A model generated the notes under the pieces. The model saw only the letters and a list, made by a program, of their open reading frames with translations. It searched no databases and was not told the DNA's origin. Both the position numbers and the translations under genes were made by a program. Shown here one piece after another: positions 33,460-42,368 of a stretch of 64,000 bases of DNA; position 1 is the stretch's first letter, and the number at the start of each line of letters is the position of its first letter. Source of the DNA: Novosphingobium profundi (GTDB lineage: Bacteria; Pseudomonadota; Alphaproteobacteria; Sphingomonadales; Sphingomonadaceae); the NCBI RefSeq assembly GCF_018491765.1, contig NZ_JABWCU010000015.1:62001-126000 (forward strand). The letters run 5' to 3'.

Positions 33460-34338
33460 TTGTCCGCAGCCCTGCTTTTCCAAGCTCCAGGCGTCAATCG
33501 CCGCATGGTGGGAGATATCGTCGTCACCACGGTGAGTGACGGCTATCTGGACATCTCCTTCGATGTTTTGAGGGGGATCGACGCGTCCTCTGCCGAAGGC
33601 CTGCTGGCCGCACACAATACCTCCACGTTGCCGCGCATAAACGTCAATATCTATGTCGTGCAGACGGCGGGACGCACGGTCCTCATCGATAGCGGTGCGG
33701 GCGGCTACAATGGCTGGGGAGGCCGTCTTCCGATCGCTCTTGTCGCCGCCGGCATCGATCCCCTGCAGATCGATACGATCCTCCTGACCCATGCCCATCC
33801 CGATCATATCGGTGGGATCGCCGGGCCGCTCGCAACACCGCTGTTCCGCAACGTCCAGGAGCTTTACGTCCATCGCGACGAACTCGCGTTCTGGCGCGAC
33901 GACACCATCCGCTCCGGTGCTCCCGACGGCTTCCGTGCGTTCTTTGATTTGGCGCGAAATGCCTTCGACGCCTACGCCGACAAGCTCGTGCCCTTCACAG
34001 GCGAAGACATTCTGCCCGGAATCTCGGCCGTTCCTCTGCCAGGTCATACGCCCGGGCATACCGGCTACCTCATTACCGACAAGGGCGCCTCGCTACTGGT
34101 CTGGGGTGACATCGTCCACTTCCCGCATATCCAGATCACGCGCCCGGACGTCACGATCGCCTTCGACAGCGATCCGGCGGCCGCCTGCGCCACACGTGCC
34201 GCGATCCTCGACCGCGCCAGCGCCGACGGGCTCGCCGTGAGCGGCATGCATTTCAACCTGCCGACAGCCGGCCGGGTCGAGCGCAGCGCCGGCGGCTATA
34301 ACCTGATCTATGACGCCTGGTCCCCAGCCCTGATCTAG
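33460..34338 (+). CDS. MBL-fold metallo-hydrolase
   Basis: A 292-residue metallo-beta-lactamase-fold protein. It has the metal motif LTHAHPDHIGG near residue 110, the next metal His in LPGHTPGHTGY, the bridging Asp in LLVWGDIVHFP, and a final His in VSGMHFNLP. It starts with TTG 33460, supported by GAGGAGG at the right distance and no competing ATG. There is no signal peptide, so it is cytoplasmic. Related proteins hydrolyse lactones, esters or thioesters (including quorum-sensing lactones). The following alpha/beta hydrolase gene, 66 bases on, may work with it. The substrate is unknown. Confidence 0.88.
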   Translation: MSAALLFQAPGVNRRMVGDIVVTTVSDGYLDISFDVLRGIDASSAEGLLAAHNTSTLPRINVNIYVVQTAGRTVLIDSGAGGYNGWGGRLPIALVAAGIDPLQIDTILLTHAHPDHIGGIAGPLATPLFRNVQELYVHRDELAFWRDDTIRSGAPDGFRAFFDLARNAFDAYADKLVPFTGEDILPGISAVPLPGHTPGHTGYLITDKGASLLVWGDIVHFPHIQITRPDVTIAFDSDPAAACATRAAILDRASADGLAVSGMHFNLPTAGRVERSAGGYNLIYDAWSPALI

Positions 34339-34404
34339 TCGCTCCCCGCTGCGTCGGAGACCAAATGGCGCGCGCCCTCACTTCACGGCTCACGGAAACA
34401 GGCG

Positions 34405-35247
34405 ATGGAAACTTGCGACACCTCCAAAGGCACGATCGTGCTCATTCACGGGCTATGGCTCACGCCCAAGAGTTGGGAGCCGTGGAAGGCGCGTTACGAG
34501 CGTGCCGGATACACCGTCGTCGTCCCAGCGTTCCCGGGCGTGAGCGATGACATCGCGCAGCTATGCCGGGATCCGTCCGGACTAAACGGGCTGAGCATGG
34601 GCGTGATCTTCGATCATCTCACGAGGCTCGTGGAACGCATCGTCGAAGAGACGGGCGAACAGCCGATCATCATGGGCCACTCGCTGGGCGGACTCGCGCT
34701 GCAAGTGCTTCTGGATAGGGGCTTGGGCAAGGCCGGCGTCGCGATCCACGGCGGCCAGTCCGCCGGCTTCTTCACCCTGCCGCTCAGTGTTGCCCGCGCG
34801 ACATTGGCGATCTTCGGCAAGCCCTGGAATACGCACGGCACCATCCTCCTCAGCCCGAGGCAATTCCATTTCGCATTCACCAACACGATGACGCGTGAAG
34901 CATCCGACCTCGTGCGCCAACGCCTGCAAATTCCCGCGCCGACATGGCCGATTTGGCAGGCCGCACTGGGCATGATGCGCAACGCAGGGGATGCGCGTAT
35001 CGATTACGCCAAGCCGGACCGCGCGCCGCTCCTGTTCATCGCGGGCGGGGCGGACAACATCGTCCCGGCAACCGTGAACCGCAGGAATGCCGCGATGTAC
35101 ACGACCGGGATCGTCGAGGTGCAGGAATTTCCCGGACGTTCGCACTTCACCTGCGGACAGGATGGATGGGAAACCATCGCCGATCACGCCCTGCGCTGGG
35201 CCGAGGATCATGTCGCGCCCGGTCGGGAAATCGCTTTCCAGGCCTGA
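34405..35247 (+). CDS. Alpha/beta hydrolase
   Basis: A 280-residue alpha/beta-hydrolase. It has the oxyanion-hole motif IVLIHGLWLTPKSW near residue 12, the nucleophile elbow MGHSLGGLALQ near residue 93, the acid region LLFIAGGADNIVP, and the catalytic His in FPGRSHFTC. No signal peptide is visible. It is downstream of an MBL-fold hydrolase and may share its transcript. Members of this group include esterases, haloalkane- or epoxide-type hydrolases and C-C hydrolases; sequence alone does not tell which. The family call is firm. Confidence 0.88.
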   Translation: METCDTSKGTIVLIHGLWLTPKSWEPWKARYERAGYTVVVPAFPGVSDDIAQLCRDPSGLNGLSMGVIFDHLTRLVERIVEETGEQPIIMGHSLGGLALQVLLDRGLGKAGVAIHGGQSAGFFTLPLSVARATLAIFGKPWNTHGTILLSPRQFHFAFTNTMTREASDLVRQRLQIPAPTWPIWQAALGMMRNAGDARIDYAKPDRAPLLFIAGGADNIVPATVNRRNAAMYTTGIVEVQEFPGRSHFTCGQDGWETIADHALRWAEDHVAPGREIAFQA

Positions 35248-35296
35248 TAGCGCACGTTGGCTTCGGCCAGATACCCGCGCTCGAGAATATAAGACA

Positions 35297-35868
35297 ATGA
35301 CCAAATCCCTGCCAAACCCAACCACGCCTTCGAACCTTGCCGTCGCGCCGATTTCAAGCGCTTCCCGTAGTCGCCTGATAGTGCTTGGCTGTTCGATCTT
35401 GGCCATCGCCCCCATCGCGATCTTCGTCCACACTTGGATGTTGTATCGGCTCGGCGTGCCCTATCCTTCAGTTGTGGATTTACCGAAATGAGCGCGCGTC
35501 CTCGCATACGTGGAAGAACTTCTCGGTGTCGCAATTTTTTGCCGTGTGTCGGCATTGCAGTTGCAGCGGTTTCCCCCTGCGTTCGCCGCATGCGCCGTCG
35601 CCATGCAGCCATGATGCTCGCCGCCTTGTGCTGGACTGGGCTGCCTAGAGGAGAGTTCAAGCGTGTGGGCGCCTTCACGCTTGTGCTACTGGCGATGAAA
35701 GGACGGTTCGTTTACGAATTTGTCTATAGCTTTTGGGTGCGCCAACCGCTTCCCATGGCTTTTCTCGCCACAGGTCAGTTTTTCCTCGAAACTCTGGCAC
35801 TGGGCTTGATGGTCGCATTGGCTTGGTCAATTTCAACTCACGGAAAAAGCGAACAGCCAGAACAGTGA
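35297..35868 (+). pseudogene. Probable broken membrane-protein gene
   Basis: Three pieces in two frames make hydrophobic sense when joined. The first is 35297-35491: LIVLGCSILAIAPIAIFVH, a membrane helix, ending at TGA. The second is the same frame after that stop, giving ARVLAYVEELLGVAIFCRVS to about 35608. The third is another frame from about 35608 to 35868: MMLAALCWTGLP, VGAFTLVLLAMKG and FFLETLALGLMVALAWSIS. Joined, they would give a protein of about 190 residues with four or five membrane helices. Alternatively, two small membrane genes overlap by ATGA at 35488. The poorly hydrophobic, Arg-rich start of the second open frame argues for the broken-gene reading. No family is recognised. 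Confidence 0.4.
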
Positions 35869-35952
35869 ACGGCCTCAAGGTTGCAGACGGACTTCCAGTT
35901 TTCCCGCTATCCACACGTATCCTAGTCATGGATGTAGCACCTTTTCAACAAC

Positions 35953-36010
35953 GACCCACTGTGGCCATTCAGGTGCCGATTTCAGCTTCTCAGGAGCGGA
36001 CGGTCGGCTA
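35953..36010 (+). repeat. Dispersed intergenic repeat, copy 4
   Basis: GACCCACTGTGGCCATTCAG, GCCGATTT and CAGGAGCGGACGGTCGGCT follow the shared order of blocks. It lies in the gap between a probable pseudogene and the convergent serine-hydrolase gene. Confidence 0.75.
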
Positions 36011-36087
36011 GGCTGGCGAACGCACTCTTTTGAACCAGGTCTCAATGCTCCTTTGGAGCACCTTGAGGAGGTCACGTCAGGGGCAGC

Positions 36088-37275
36088 TCATCCCCCGCCG
36101 AACAGTTCCGGATACGTCCACCACCAAGGATAACGCGTGTCGCCCAGCACCATGGTCACGATTGCGGGGTAGATGAGTTCGGCACGCACATCATTGCCTA
36201 GCAGAACAACACAGCGCTTGTTGAGCTCGTCGCACTGGACGATGTTGCCAGTCCAGTCATTATGGCCGCCCTTGGCGAAGAACCGACCCGACGGTCCCTT
36301 CCAGGTATCGACCCCGAGACCGCCGGCAAGATGCACCTGTGGTCCACGCGGATCGTAGGTGCCTAGCACCTCGATGGTCGGGAATTTGGACTTTGTGTGA
36401 ATCGGCACTTCAGGCCGCGTCCATTCGGCGCGCAGTTCGGCCGAGAGGCCTTCGCCCATCATCATGCCGCGCCACATTCGCGCCTGATCGGCGATGGTGG
36501 AATCCATCGATCCTGACGCGCTGACGTTGTCACGATGATCGTGCGGCACAAAGCTTCCGTCGAACTTGTAGCCGTCGGCGAGGTGGTCGGCGAAATCATC
36601 GCGCCACTGCATGCTGGTGTTGGCCATGCCGAAGCGATCATAGATGCGCCGTTGCATCTCCTCCTTCACATCGAGGCCAAGTCCTTCCTCGAGCACAAAC
36701 TGGAGCAGATAGAAGCCCTCGCCAGAATAGGCATAGGCAGTGCCTGGCGTGAAATGGAACGACATGTCATTGTCAGGCTCGAACCAGCGCAGGTTGGCAA
36801 GGCCTGAGCTGTGGGTCAGCAGCATGCGCGGGGTGAGCAGCCGCCAGGCATCGTCGCCTTCCAATGACGACCAGTCCCTCTCTCCGGCGCTGTACTCGGG
36901 CAGCGGTCTGGCGAGATATTCGCGGATCGGTCGATCCAGGTCGATCCTGCCTTCATCCACCAGTTGCAGAACCATATAGGCAAAGGCCGCCTTGGTGATT
37001 GATGCGGCGTACATGATCGTATCGGTCTTCAGCGGGCGCTGATTTTCGACATTGGCGTAGCCGAAAGCGCGGATGTGGGGGATTTCATTGCCCTCGATGA
37101 TCGCGATAGCCATCCCCTTGACGTCGTTTCGCGCCATCAATTCCTCTATACGCGTATCGAGCGCATCATAGCCGGAAACGGCGGGTGTGAGCGGCAGGCG
37201 TGTGGCAGGCATTGCGGCTGATCCGCTCAGGCTATGCGCGATCCATGCCGCCGCAGCGAGGAGTAGGGTCTTCAT
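36088..37275 (-). CDS. Serine beta-lactamase-fold hydrolase (class C-like), exported
   Basis: A 395-residue protein with a signal peptide (about residues 1-21) and the serine penicillin-binding-protein/beta-lactamase fold. It has the catalytic Ser-Lys in ASITKAAFAYMV, LLTHSSGL, the tyrosine in TAYAYSGEGF, and a GGHND motif in place of KTG. Such proteins act as esterases, D-amino-acid peptidases or carboxypeptidases rather than antibiotic-resistance enzymes. The WWW-containing C-terminus is unusual. It is periplasmic by inference. The next gene on this strand side is a membrane-anchored XRE regulator (37361-38011), transcribed in the same direction with an 85-base gap, so the pair may be functionally linked. 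Confidence 0.88.
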   Translation of the reverse strand: MKTLLLAAAAWIAHSLSGSAAMPATRLPLTPAVSGYDALDTRIEELMARNDVKGMAIAIIEGNEIPHIRAFGYANVENQRPLKTDTIMYAASITKAAFAYMVLQLVDEGRIDLDRPIREYLARPLPEYSAGERDWSSLEGDDAWRLLTPRMLLTHSSGLANLRWFEPDNDMSFHFTPGTAYAYSGEGFYLLQFVLEEGLGLDVKEEMQRRIYDRFGMANTSMQWRDDFADHLADGYKFDGSFVPHDHRDNVSASGSMDSTIADQARMWRGMMMGEGLSAELRAEWTRPEVPIHTKSKFPTIEVLGTYDPRGPQVHLAGGLGVDTWKGPSGRFFAKGGHNDWTGNIVQCDELNKRCVVLLGNDVRAELIYPAIVTMVLGDTRYPWWWTYPELFGGG

Positions 37276-37360
37276 TGAAGGTCTCCCTGTTTTCAGAGCA
37301 CGTCAAAGGGTGGCGACAGGTGCGTCGCGCGGAATATTCAGGGTGTGAAAAGTCAGATGG

Positions 37361-38011
37361 TCAGCGCCATCGCCAGGCAACGAAGAAGCAGCCCAGGCCG
37401 CCGACAATCAGTGCAAAGCCGGGGATCAGCGCCCAGCGATTGCGGGGCGGTTGGTGAATTTCATTGCTGCCGACCAACAACCAGACGCGTTTGCCATCGG
37501 GCACTTTTTCGGTGAACATTGGCCCTCGCATCTGGGTCAGAAACTTGGTCTGTTCATCAGCTTCAGGCGTGCCGGGCGCGATTTCGCTATCCGGGGGCGC
37601 GTCGGCAGCGATCACGCCCTGCGATCTATAGGTGTATTCGAGCATCGAGCGCGCGGGCTCAGTCATGGAAAAGCCGACAAAACCTCCACCCAGCACAAGA
37701 GCGGCCAGCCCGGCAATCAACAGGCGGCGCGGCGTTTCGACGTCGCGGCGGGAGCGTTCAAGCAGCAAGTCACGCAGCGTATCGATGTCCCGCAGCCGGT
37801 CGAGCTCAGCTGGAAATAGTACGCCGACCATGTCGGTCGGATTGATGCCATAAACTTGGGCCAGTCGTTGATAAATGTCGCCCGATGGGATCGATTTACC
37901 GTTCTCCAGTTTTGAGAGATAACTCTGCTCGATCTTCACATGCGACGCCGCCTCGGGTTGGGTCCACCCGCGTTCAGCACGCTTCTGCTTCAGATAGTCG
38001 CCGAATTTCAT
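37361..38011 (-). CDS. Membrane-anchored XRE-family regulator
   Basis: A 216-residue protein. Residues 1-60 are a Cro/C1-type helix-turn-helix (LKQKRAERGWTQPEAASHV, EQSYLSKLENGKSIPS). A charged linker (DTLRDLLLERSRRD) leads to two membrane helices at about 97-113 (LLIAGLAALVLGGGFVGF) and at the C-terminus (WALIPGFALIVGGLGCFF). About 75 residues between them would be periplasmic. It is therefore a one-component membrane-bound regulator that could sense an envelope signal. It lies immediately upstream of the exported serine hydrolase, on the same strand, and probably controls it. No exact family member is known to me. Confidence 0.82.
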   Translation of the reverse strand: MKFGDYLKQKRAERGWTQPEAASHVKIEQSYLSKLENGKSIPSGDIYQRLAQVYGINPTDMVGVLFPAELDRLRDIDTLRDLLLERSRRDVETPRRLLIAGLAALVLGGGFVGFSMTEPARSMLEYTYRSQGVIAADAPPDSEIAPGTPEADEQTKFLTQMRGPMFTEKVPDGKRVWLLVGSNEIHQPPRNRWALIPGFALIVGGLGCFFVAWRWR

Positions 38012-38414
38012 GGCCGATCTTCCCGCTGTGAAGCTCTGTATTCACAAGTAGGAATGATGTGAATTCAAGTGGAATATCTGAGAATATCGTGAATTTGTGA
38101 CTCGCAGAACTCGATATGGCGCGCTGATTGACGTCCGAGAGCAAGATCGCGCGCGTCTTATCGTGTCAGAAATCCTCCGCCGCCTCTTCCATGTCCGCCC
38201 CATTCCGGTCTCTCAAATTTCGAGTTCTGCCCACAGGAGCAGACCGATAGCACACTTCCTGGTGCCTTCCGGGCGAACGAGTAGCGCTGACGGTCGCCTC
38301 GGCCCTCTCAGCGCCATCAAAGCTGGCGATCGCGTTCGAGCAGTCGTCTCTCGTTAAGGCCGTTGAGCCTGATGCTTTGCTGCCTGTTCAGTACCGGGCG
38401 CTACTCCGCTTTGC
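38012..38414. other. Intergenic, no gene seen
   Basis: An AT-rich 60-base promoter-like stretch precedes the XRE gene (around 38030-38095). The segment 38190-38255 has weak resemblance to the dispersed repeat (GGTCTCTCAAATTTCG, CACAGGAGCAGACCG). A short open frame here has no family features. Confidence 0.4.
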
Positions 38415-39506
38415 TCAATGGTCCGGTGCTAGGAAAGGATAGTCGGTATATCCTTTGGTGCCGCCCCCGTAGAAGGTATCCTGGTCCGGTTCGTTGAGCC
38501 CGGCCTCAATGCGCAACCTCTCGGGGAGATCGGGATTGGCGATGAAAGGACGACCGAAAGCGATGGCATCCGCGCCGCCGTCCGCGATCGCATCCGCCGC
38601 GCGTGAACCGTCATAGCCACCGTTGCCGATATAGGTACCCGGATAAAGGCCACGTAGGCGCTTGAGGAGAGCCGCGTCTTCTTCACTGCTGTCCTGCCCG
38701 AAGAATTGCTCGATGACGTGGAGGTAAGCGAGATCGTAGCCCGCGAGCAGCTTGTAGGCCGCGGTGAAAGTCGCCTCGGGATCACCATCGGACATATCGT
38801 TTGCCTGACCGAGCGGGGAGAGCCTCACGCCCGTGCGATCACGCGGGAAATGCGCGCCGACACGTGCGAGGACCTCGCGAAGCAGGCGCAGGCGGTTGTC
38901 GACGGAGCCGCCGTATTCGTCCTCGCGGCGGTTGACCCCGTCCTGCAGGAACTGGTCGAGCAGGTAGCCGTTCGCCGAGTGGACCTCGACGCCGTCGAAA
39001 CCCGCCTCGCGCGCGTACCTTGCGGCCTGTTCGTAGTCGTCGAGCGTTTGCGCGATCCCGTCCTTGTCGAGCGCAACGGGCTCGCTGGTGTCCTCGAAGC
39101 CGTTCTCGGTGAAGGTCTGCGCCTTCGCGCGCACCGCGCTGGAGGAAACGGGCTGTACACCGCCGGGCAGCAGCGACACGTGGCTGATGCGGCCCACGTG
39201 CCACAGCTGGCAGAAGATGCGCCCACCTGCGGCGTGGACCGCCTCGATGATCGGTTTCCAGCCTTCGACATGCGCCGGGGTATAGATGCCCGGGGTATCC
39301 TTGTATCCCTTGCCCATGGCCGAAATCTGGGTGGCTTCGGAGACGATCAGGCCAGCCGAGGCACGCTGACGGTAGTAAGTCGCGGCAAGGGCATCGGGAG
39401 TGCCGTCGGCATGTGCGCGGTTGCGGGTGAGCGGTGCCATCAGCACGCGGTTGGGCAATTCGAGCGCACCCAGGCGGAGCGGTTGGAAAAGAGCGGAACG
39501 GGTCAT
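38415..39506 (-). CDS. Old yellow enzyme (NemA-type ene-reductase)
   Basis: A 363-residue FMN reductase. It has LPNRVLMAPLTRNRA, CQLWHVGRISH, the HSAN substrate site in GVEVHSANGYLLDQFL, and FGRPFIANPDLPERL. It is the last gene of a four-gene leftward operon (MBL-fold, aldehyde dehydrogenase, disulfide oxidoreductase, this gene) with gaps of 40, 1 and 22 bases. The family reduces activated alkenes, quinones and nitro esters. With an aldehyde dehydrogenase and an OhrR-type regulator divergent from the operon, a role in detoxifying reactive electrophiles such as unsaturated aldehydes is plausible. That role is inferred from context. Confidence 0.94.
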   Translation of the reverse strand: MTRSALFQPLRLGALELPNRVLMAPLTRNRAHADGTPDALAATYYRQRASAGLIVSEATQISAMGKGYKDTPGIYTPAHVEGWKPIIEAVHAAGGRIFCQLWHVGRISHVSLLPGGVQPVSSSAVRAKAQTFTENGFEDTSEPVALDKDGIAQTLDDYEQAARYAREAGFDGVEVHSANGYLLDQFLQDGVNRREDEYGGSVDNRLRLLREVLARVGAHFPRDRTGVRLSPLGQANDMSDGDPEATFTAAYKLLAGYDLAYLHVIEQFFGQDSSEEDAALLKRLRGLYPGTYIGNGGYDGSRAADAIADGGADAIAFGRPFIANPDLPERLRIEAGLNEPDQDTFYGGGTKGYTDYPFLAPDH

Positions 39507-39528
39507 TTGCGGAAATGTCCTTTTTCAA

Positions 39529-40947
39529 TCAAGCGCCAGGCGGGGTGCCGGCATCCTGGTCTTGGGGAAGATCGATGGGGGTGGCCTGGCAGATCGTGCG
39601 CAGCGCGTTCTTCAGGCCTTCCTCGATGGTGGGGTGGTAGAAGGGCATCGAGAGCAGTTCGCTCGCCGTGCGGCCCTGCTGAATTGCCCAGGCCAGCATG
39701 TGTGCGAGGTGCTCGCCTGCGGGTGCAACCATGTCGGCCCCGATCAGGCGGCCGTCGGGCGCAGCGGCGTGGAGGGTGAGCAGTCCGGCGTTGCGGCCCT
39801 CGACACGGGCGCGGCCCTGATCGTCGAAGTCGGTGGTGCCGGTGACAGCCCCCTCGCCTTGGGCCGCGCCGATCGTCGCCACGGTGGGCTCTGTGAAGAT
39901 CATGCTGAAAGGGACATGGCGCTCTGCCGCGACCGGTGCAGGGAAGGCCGCCGCGTTGCGCCCGGCGATGGCACCGTCGTGCGAGGCCTCGTGCAGCAGG
40001 GGCAAGTCGGCAGCGACATCGCCTGCCAGGAAAACCGCGCTGTCGCCGCAGCGCATGGTGCGCCGGTCATGCAATGGAATGCCCTTTTCATCGCAGGCTA
40101 TCCCCGCTGCATCGAGATCGAGGTCGCCCAGCTGCGGGGACCGGCCCAGCGCTGCGAGCACGAGATCGAAATGCGCTTCGCCGACGTCGCCTTCACCATC
40201 GGACCATTCGATCCGCGCGCCGTTCTCCTCGGCGTGCGGTGTAACCTCGACTCCGAGCTTGAGGTCAAGATCCGCTGCGATGATCGCGTGCAGGCGTTCG
40301 TGCACCCGGGCGCAGCGCAGGCCGCCCATGCGCTGCGCCCGGTCGAACAGCGTGGTTTCGACGCCCAGGTGCGCGAAGGCCTGGGCCAGTTCGAGACCGA
40401 TGGCGCCCGATCCGACCACCGCGAGGCGGCGCGGCAGGTCATTCATCTCGAAGATGGTGTCGCTGGTCCGCACGCTGTCGCCCAGCCCTGCGAAGGCGGG
40501 AGGCAGGACGGGGCTCGAGCCGGTTGCAATGACGACCCGGTCGGCCTCGACCTCGCGCCCGTCGTCGAGCGCCAGGCGGCCCGGCGCGGTAAATCGCGCA
40601 CGGGCCTTGATGGCAATGCCGGGGGGCAGGTCCTCGAAGGACTGGCGCGTCAGGCGGGCGAAGCGGTCGCGCTCGTCACGCACCCGTTGCAGGACGGCGG
40701 GACCGTCGATCGAGATGTCGCCGACATCGATGCCGAAGGGGCCTGCCGTCCTCACCGCGCGGGCCCGATGGGCCGCAGCGATGAGGAGTTTGGAGGGCAT
40801 GCAGCCGACAGTGGCGCAGGTCGTGCCGTTGAAGGCCGGATCGATCAGCAGGGTCGAGGCGCCATTGGCGCGCGCGGCGCGTTCGGCTGCGAGGCCGGCC
40901 GTGCCGGCCCCGATCACCGCGACGTCGCAGCGCAGCGTCTCACCCAT
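39529..40947 (-). CDS. Pyridine nucleotide-disulfide oxidoreductase (dihydrolipoyl dehydrogenase-like)
   Basis: A 472-residue flavoprotein. It has FAD motif VIGAGTAGLAAERAA, the redox disulfide in GTTCATVGCMPSK, NAD motif VVGSGAIGLELAQAF, VFLAGDV, and the C-terminal catalytic His-Glu in FYHPTIEEGLKNAL. This is the lipoamide dehydrogenase/mercuric reductase/glutathione reductase fold, closest in style to dihydrolipoyl dehydrogenases. ATG 40945-40947 lies one base after the stop of the aldehyde dehydrogenase gene. No 2-oxoacid dehydrogenase partners are nearby, so it probably acts as an independent disulfide, thiol or quinone reductase in the stress operon. The electron acceptor is unknown. Confidence 0.9.
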   Translation of the reverse strand: MGETLRCDVAVIGAGTAGLAAERAARANGASTLLIDPAFNGTTCATVGCMPSKLLIAAAHRARAVRTAGPFGIDVGDISIDGPAVLQRVRDERDRFARLTRQSFEDLPPGIAIKARARFTAPGRLALDDGREVEADRVVIATGSSPVLPPAFAGLGDSVRTSDTIFEMNDLPRRLAVVGSGAIGLELAQAFAHLGVETTLFDRAQRMGGLRCARVHERLHAIIAADLDLKLGVEVTPHAEENGARIEWSDGEGDVGEAHFDLVLAALGRSPQLGDLDLDAAGIACDEKGIPLHDRRTMRCGDSAVFLAGDVAADLPLLHEASHDGAIAGRNAAAFPAPVAAERHVPFSMIFTEPTVATIGAAQGEGAVTGTTDFDDQGRARVEGRNAGLLTLHAAAPDGRLIGADMVAPAGEHLAHMLAWAIQQGRTASELLSMPFYHPTIEEGLKNALRTICQATPIDLPQDQDAGTPPGA

Positions 40948-40948
40948 C

Positions 40949-42328
40949 TCAGCGGGCGATCTTGATCGACTTGATGTTGACGAACTCCTTGAGACCCTCG
41001 GGCCCGTGCTCGCGGCCATAGCCCGAGTTCTTCACCCCGCCGAAGGGCAGGTTGGGCGTGGCGATGTCGAAGGTGTTGATGAACACCATGCCGGTGTCGA
41101 AGTGGGTCCTCGCCAGTTCGCGGGCGCGCTCGACATCGCGGCTGAAGATACCCCCGCCAAGGCCGTAGCGGCTGGAATTGGCGATGCGCATGGCCTCGCC
41201 ATCGTCCTTGGCCTTGATGATCGCGGCGGCAGGGCCAAACAGCTCGTCCTCGTAGGCGGGCTGGCCCGGGGCGACGTCGGCGAGCACGGTGGCGGGATAG
41301 AACCAGCCCTTGCGCTCGGGCACTTCGCCGCCGACGACGAGGCGCGCGCCCTTTTCCACGCTCCCGGTGACCTGTTCGTGCAGCTGGTCGCGCTGGCTGC
41401 GGCTGACGAGGGGGCCAAGCTGCGTATTCTCGTCGGTCGGATCGCCAAGCGCGATGGCGCCGAAATTCTCGGCGTACCGCTCCACGAAGGCGTCGTAGTT
41501 CTTCTCGGTGACGATAAAGCGCTTGGCATTCACACAGGTCTGGCCGTTGTTGTAGAGGCGGCCCTGGACGCAGGTGTCGACCGCGAGATCGAGGTCGGCA
41601 TCGTCGAGCACGAGATAGGCATCGTTCGAGCCCAGTTCGAGCACGGTCTTCTTGACCTGCTCTCCCGCCTTGGCCGCGATGTGGCGCCCGGCCTTGTCGC
41701 TGCCGGTCATCGTCACGCCGCGCACCAGGTCATTCTCGATGATCGCGTCGGACTGCTCATGCGTGATGCACAGGACACCGAAGAGCCCTTCGGGCAGGCC
41801 CGCCTGCTCGTAGATTTCGCGCAGCAGAAGACCGCTGCCGGTGCAGTTTTCGGCGTGCTTGAGGAGAACGCCGTTGCCCGCCATCAGGCTGGCGATCGAA
41901 TAGCGCACCGCCTGGTAGGCCGGGAAGTTCCAGGGCTGGATCCCATAGACGACGCCGATGGGGGAATGGGTGACGATGGCCGTTGCGCCGTCGACCTCGC
42001 GCTCCTCGTCGGCCAGCGCCTTGGGGCCTTCGTCCGCGCTGTAGTCGCAGATCGCCGCGCACAAGTCGACCTCGTCGCGGCTGTCGCCGATCAGCTTGCC
42101 GGTCTCGCGGGTCATCAGCGTGGCCAGCTCTTCCTTGCGTTCGCGCAGGGCCTTGCCGATGGCGCGGATCACCTCGGCGCGGGCTTCAAGGCTCTGCAGG
42201 CGCCAGTCGAGGAAAGCCGCGTGACTCGCCTCGACGACCTTGGTCGCCTGCGCGTCGCTCATGTAGGCGTAGGTATCCAGCACCTCTTCGGTGAGGGGAT
42301 TGACGGTCTTGATGCGTTGTTCGCTCAT
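40949..42328 (-). CDS. NAD(P)-dependent succinate-semialdehyde dehydrogenase-type ALDH
   Basis: A 459-residue aldehyde dehydrogenase. It has the active-site glutamate in VLELGSNDAYLVL, the nucleophilic cysteine in NNGQTCVNAKRF, QPWNFP, MTGSDKAG, and LPFGGVKNSGYGRE at the C-terminus. LELGSNDA in place of LELGGK is typical of the succinate-semialdehyde dehydrogenase group related to GabD/Sad. It probably oxidises semialdehydes or small reactive aldehydes to acids. ATG 42326-42328 starts the conserved N-terminus. It is the second gene of the leftward operon. Confidence 0.93.
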   Translation of the reverse strand: MSEQRIKTVNPLTEEVLDTYAYMSDAQATKVVEASHAAFLDWRLQSLEARAEVIRAIGKALRERKEELATLMTRETGKLIGDSRDEVDLCAAICDYSADEGPKALADEEREVDGATAIVTHSPIGVVYGIQPWNFPAYQAVRYSIASLMAGNGVLLKHAENCTGSGLLLREIYEQAGLPEGLFGVLCITHEQSDAIIENDLVRGVTMTGSDKAGRHIAAKAGEQVKKTVLELGSNDAYLVLDDADLDLAVDTCVQGRLYNNGQTCVNAKRFIVTEKNYDAFVERYAENFGAIALGDPTDENTQLGPLVSRSQRDQLHEQVTGSVEKGARLVVGGEVPERKGWFYPATVLADVAPGQPAYEDELFGPAAAIIKAKDDGEAMRIANSSRYGLGGGIFSRDVERARELARTHFDTGMVFINTFDIATPNLPFGGVKNSGYGREHGPEGLKEFVNIKSIKIAR

Positions 42329-42368
42329 GGCGTTTCTCTCGTGTCTGGAGGGATGGGCGCCCGCGGGT

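Noticed and set aside
38097..38357. 86-codon plus-strand frame in the gap before the second old yellow enzyme
   Set aside because: It starts with GTG lacking a ribosome site and overlaps a weak repeat-like segment; no features support a protein.
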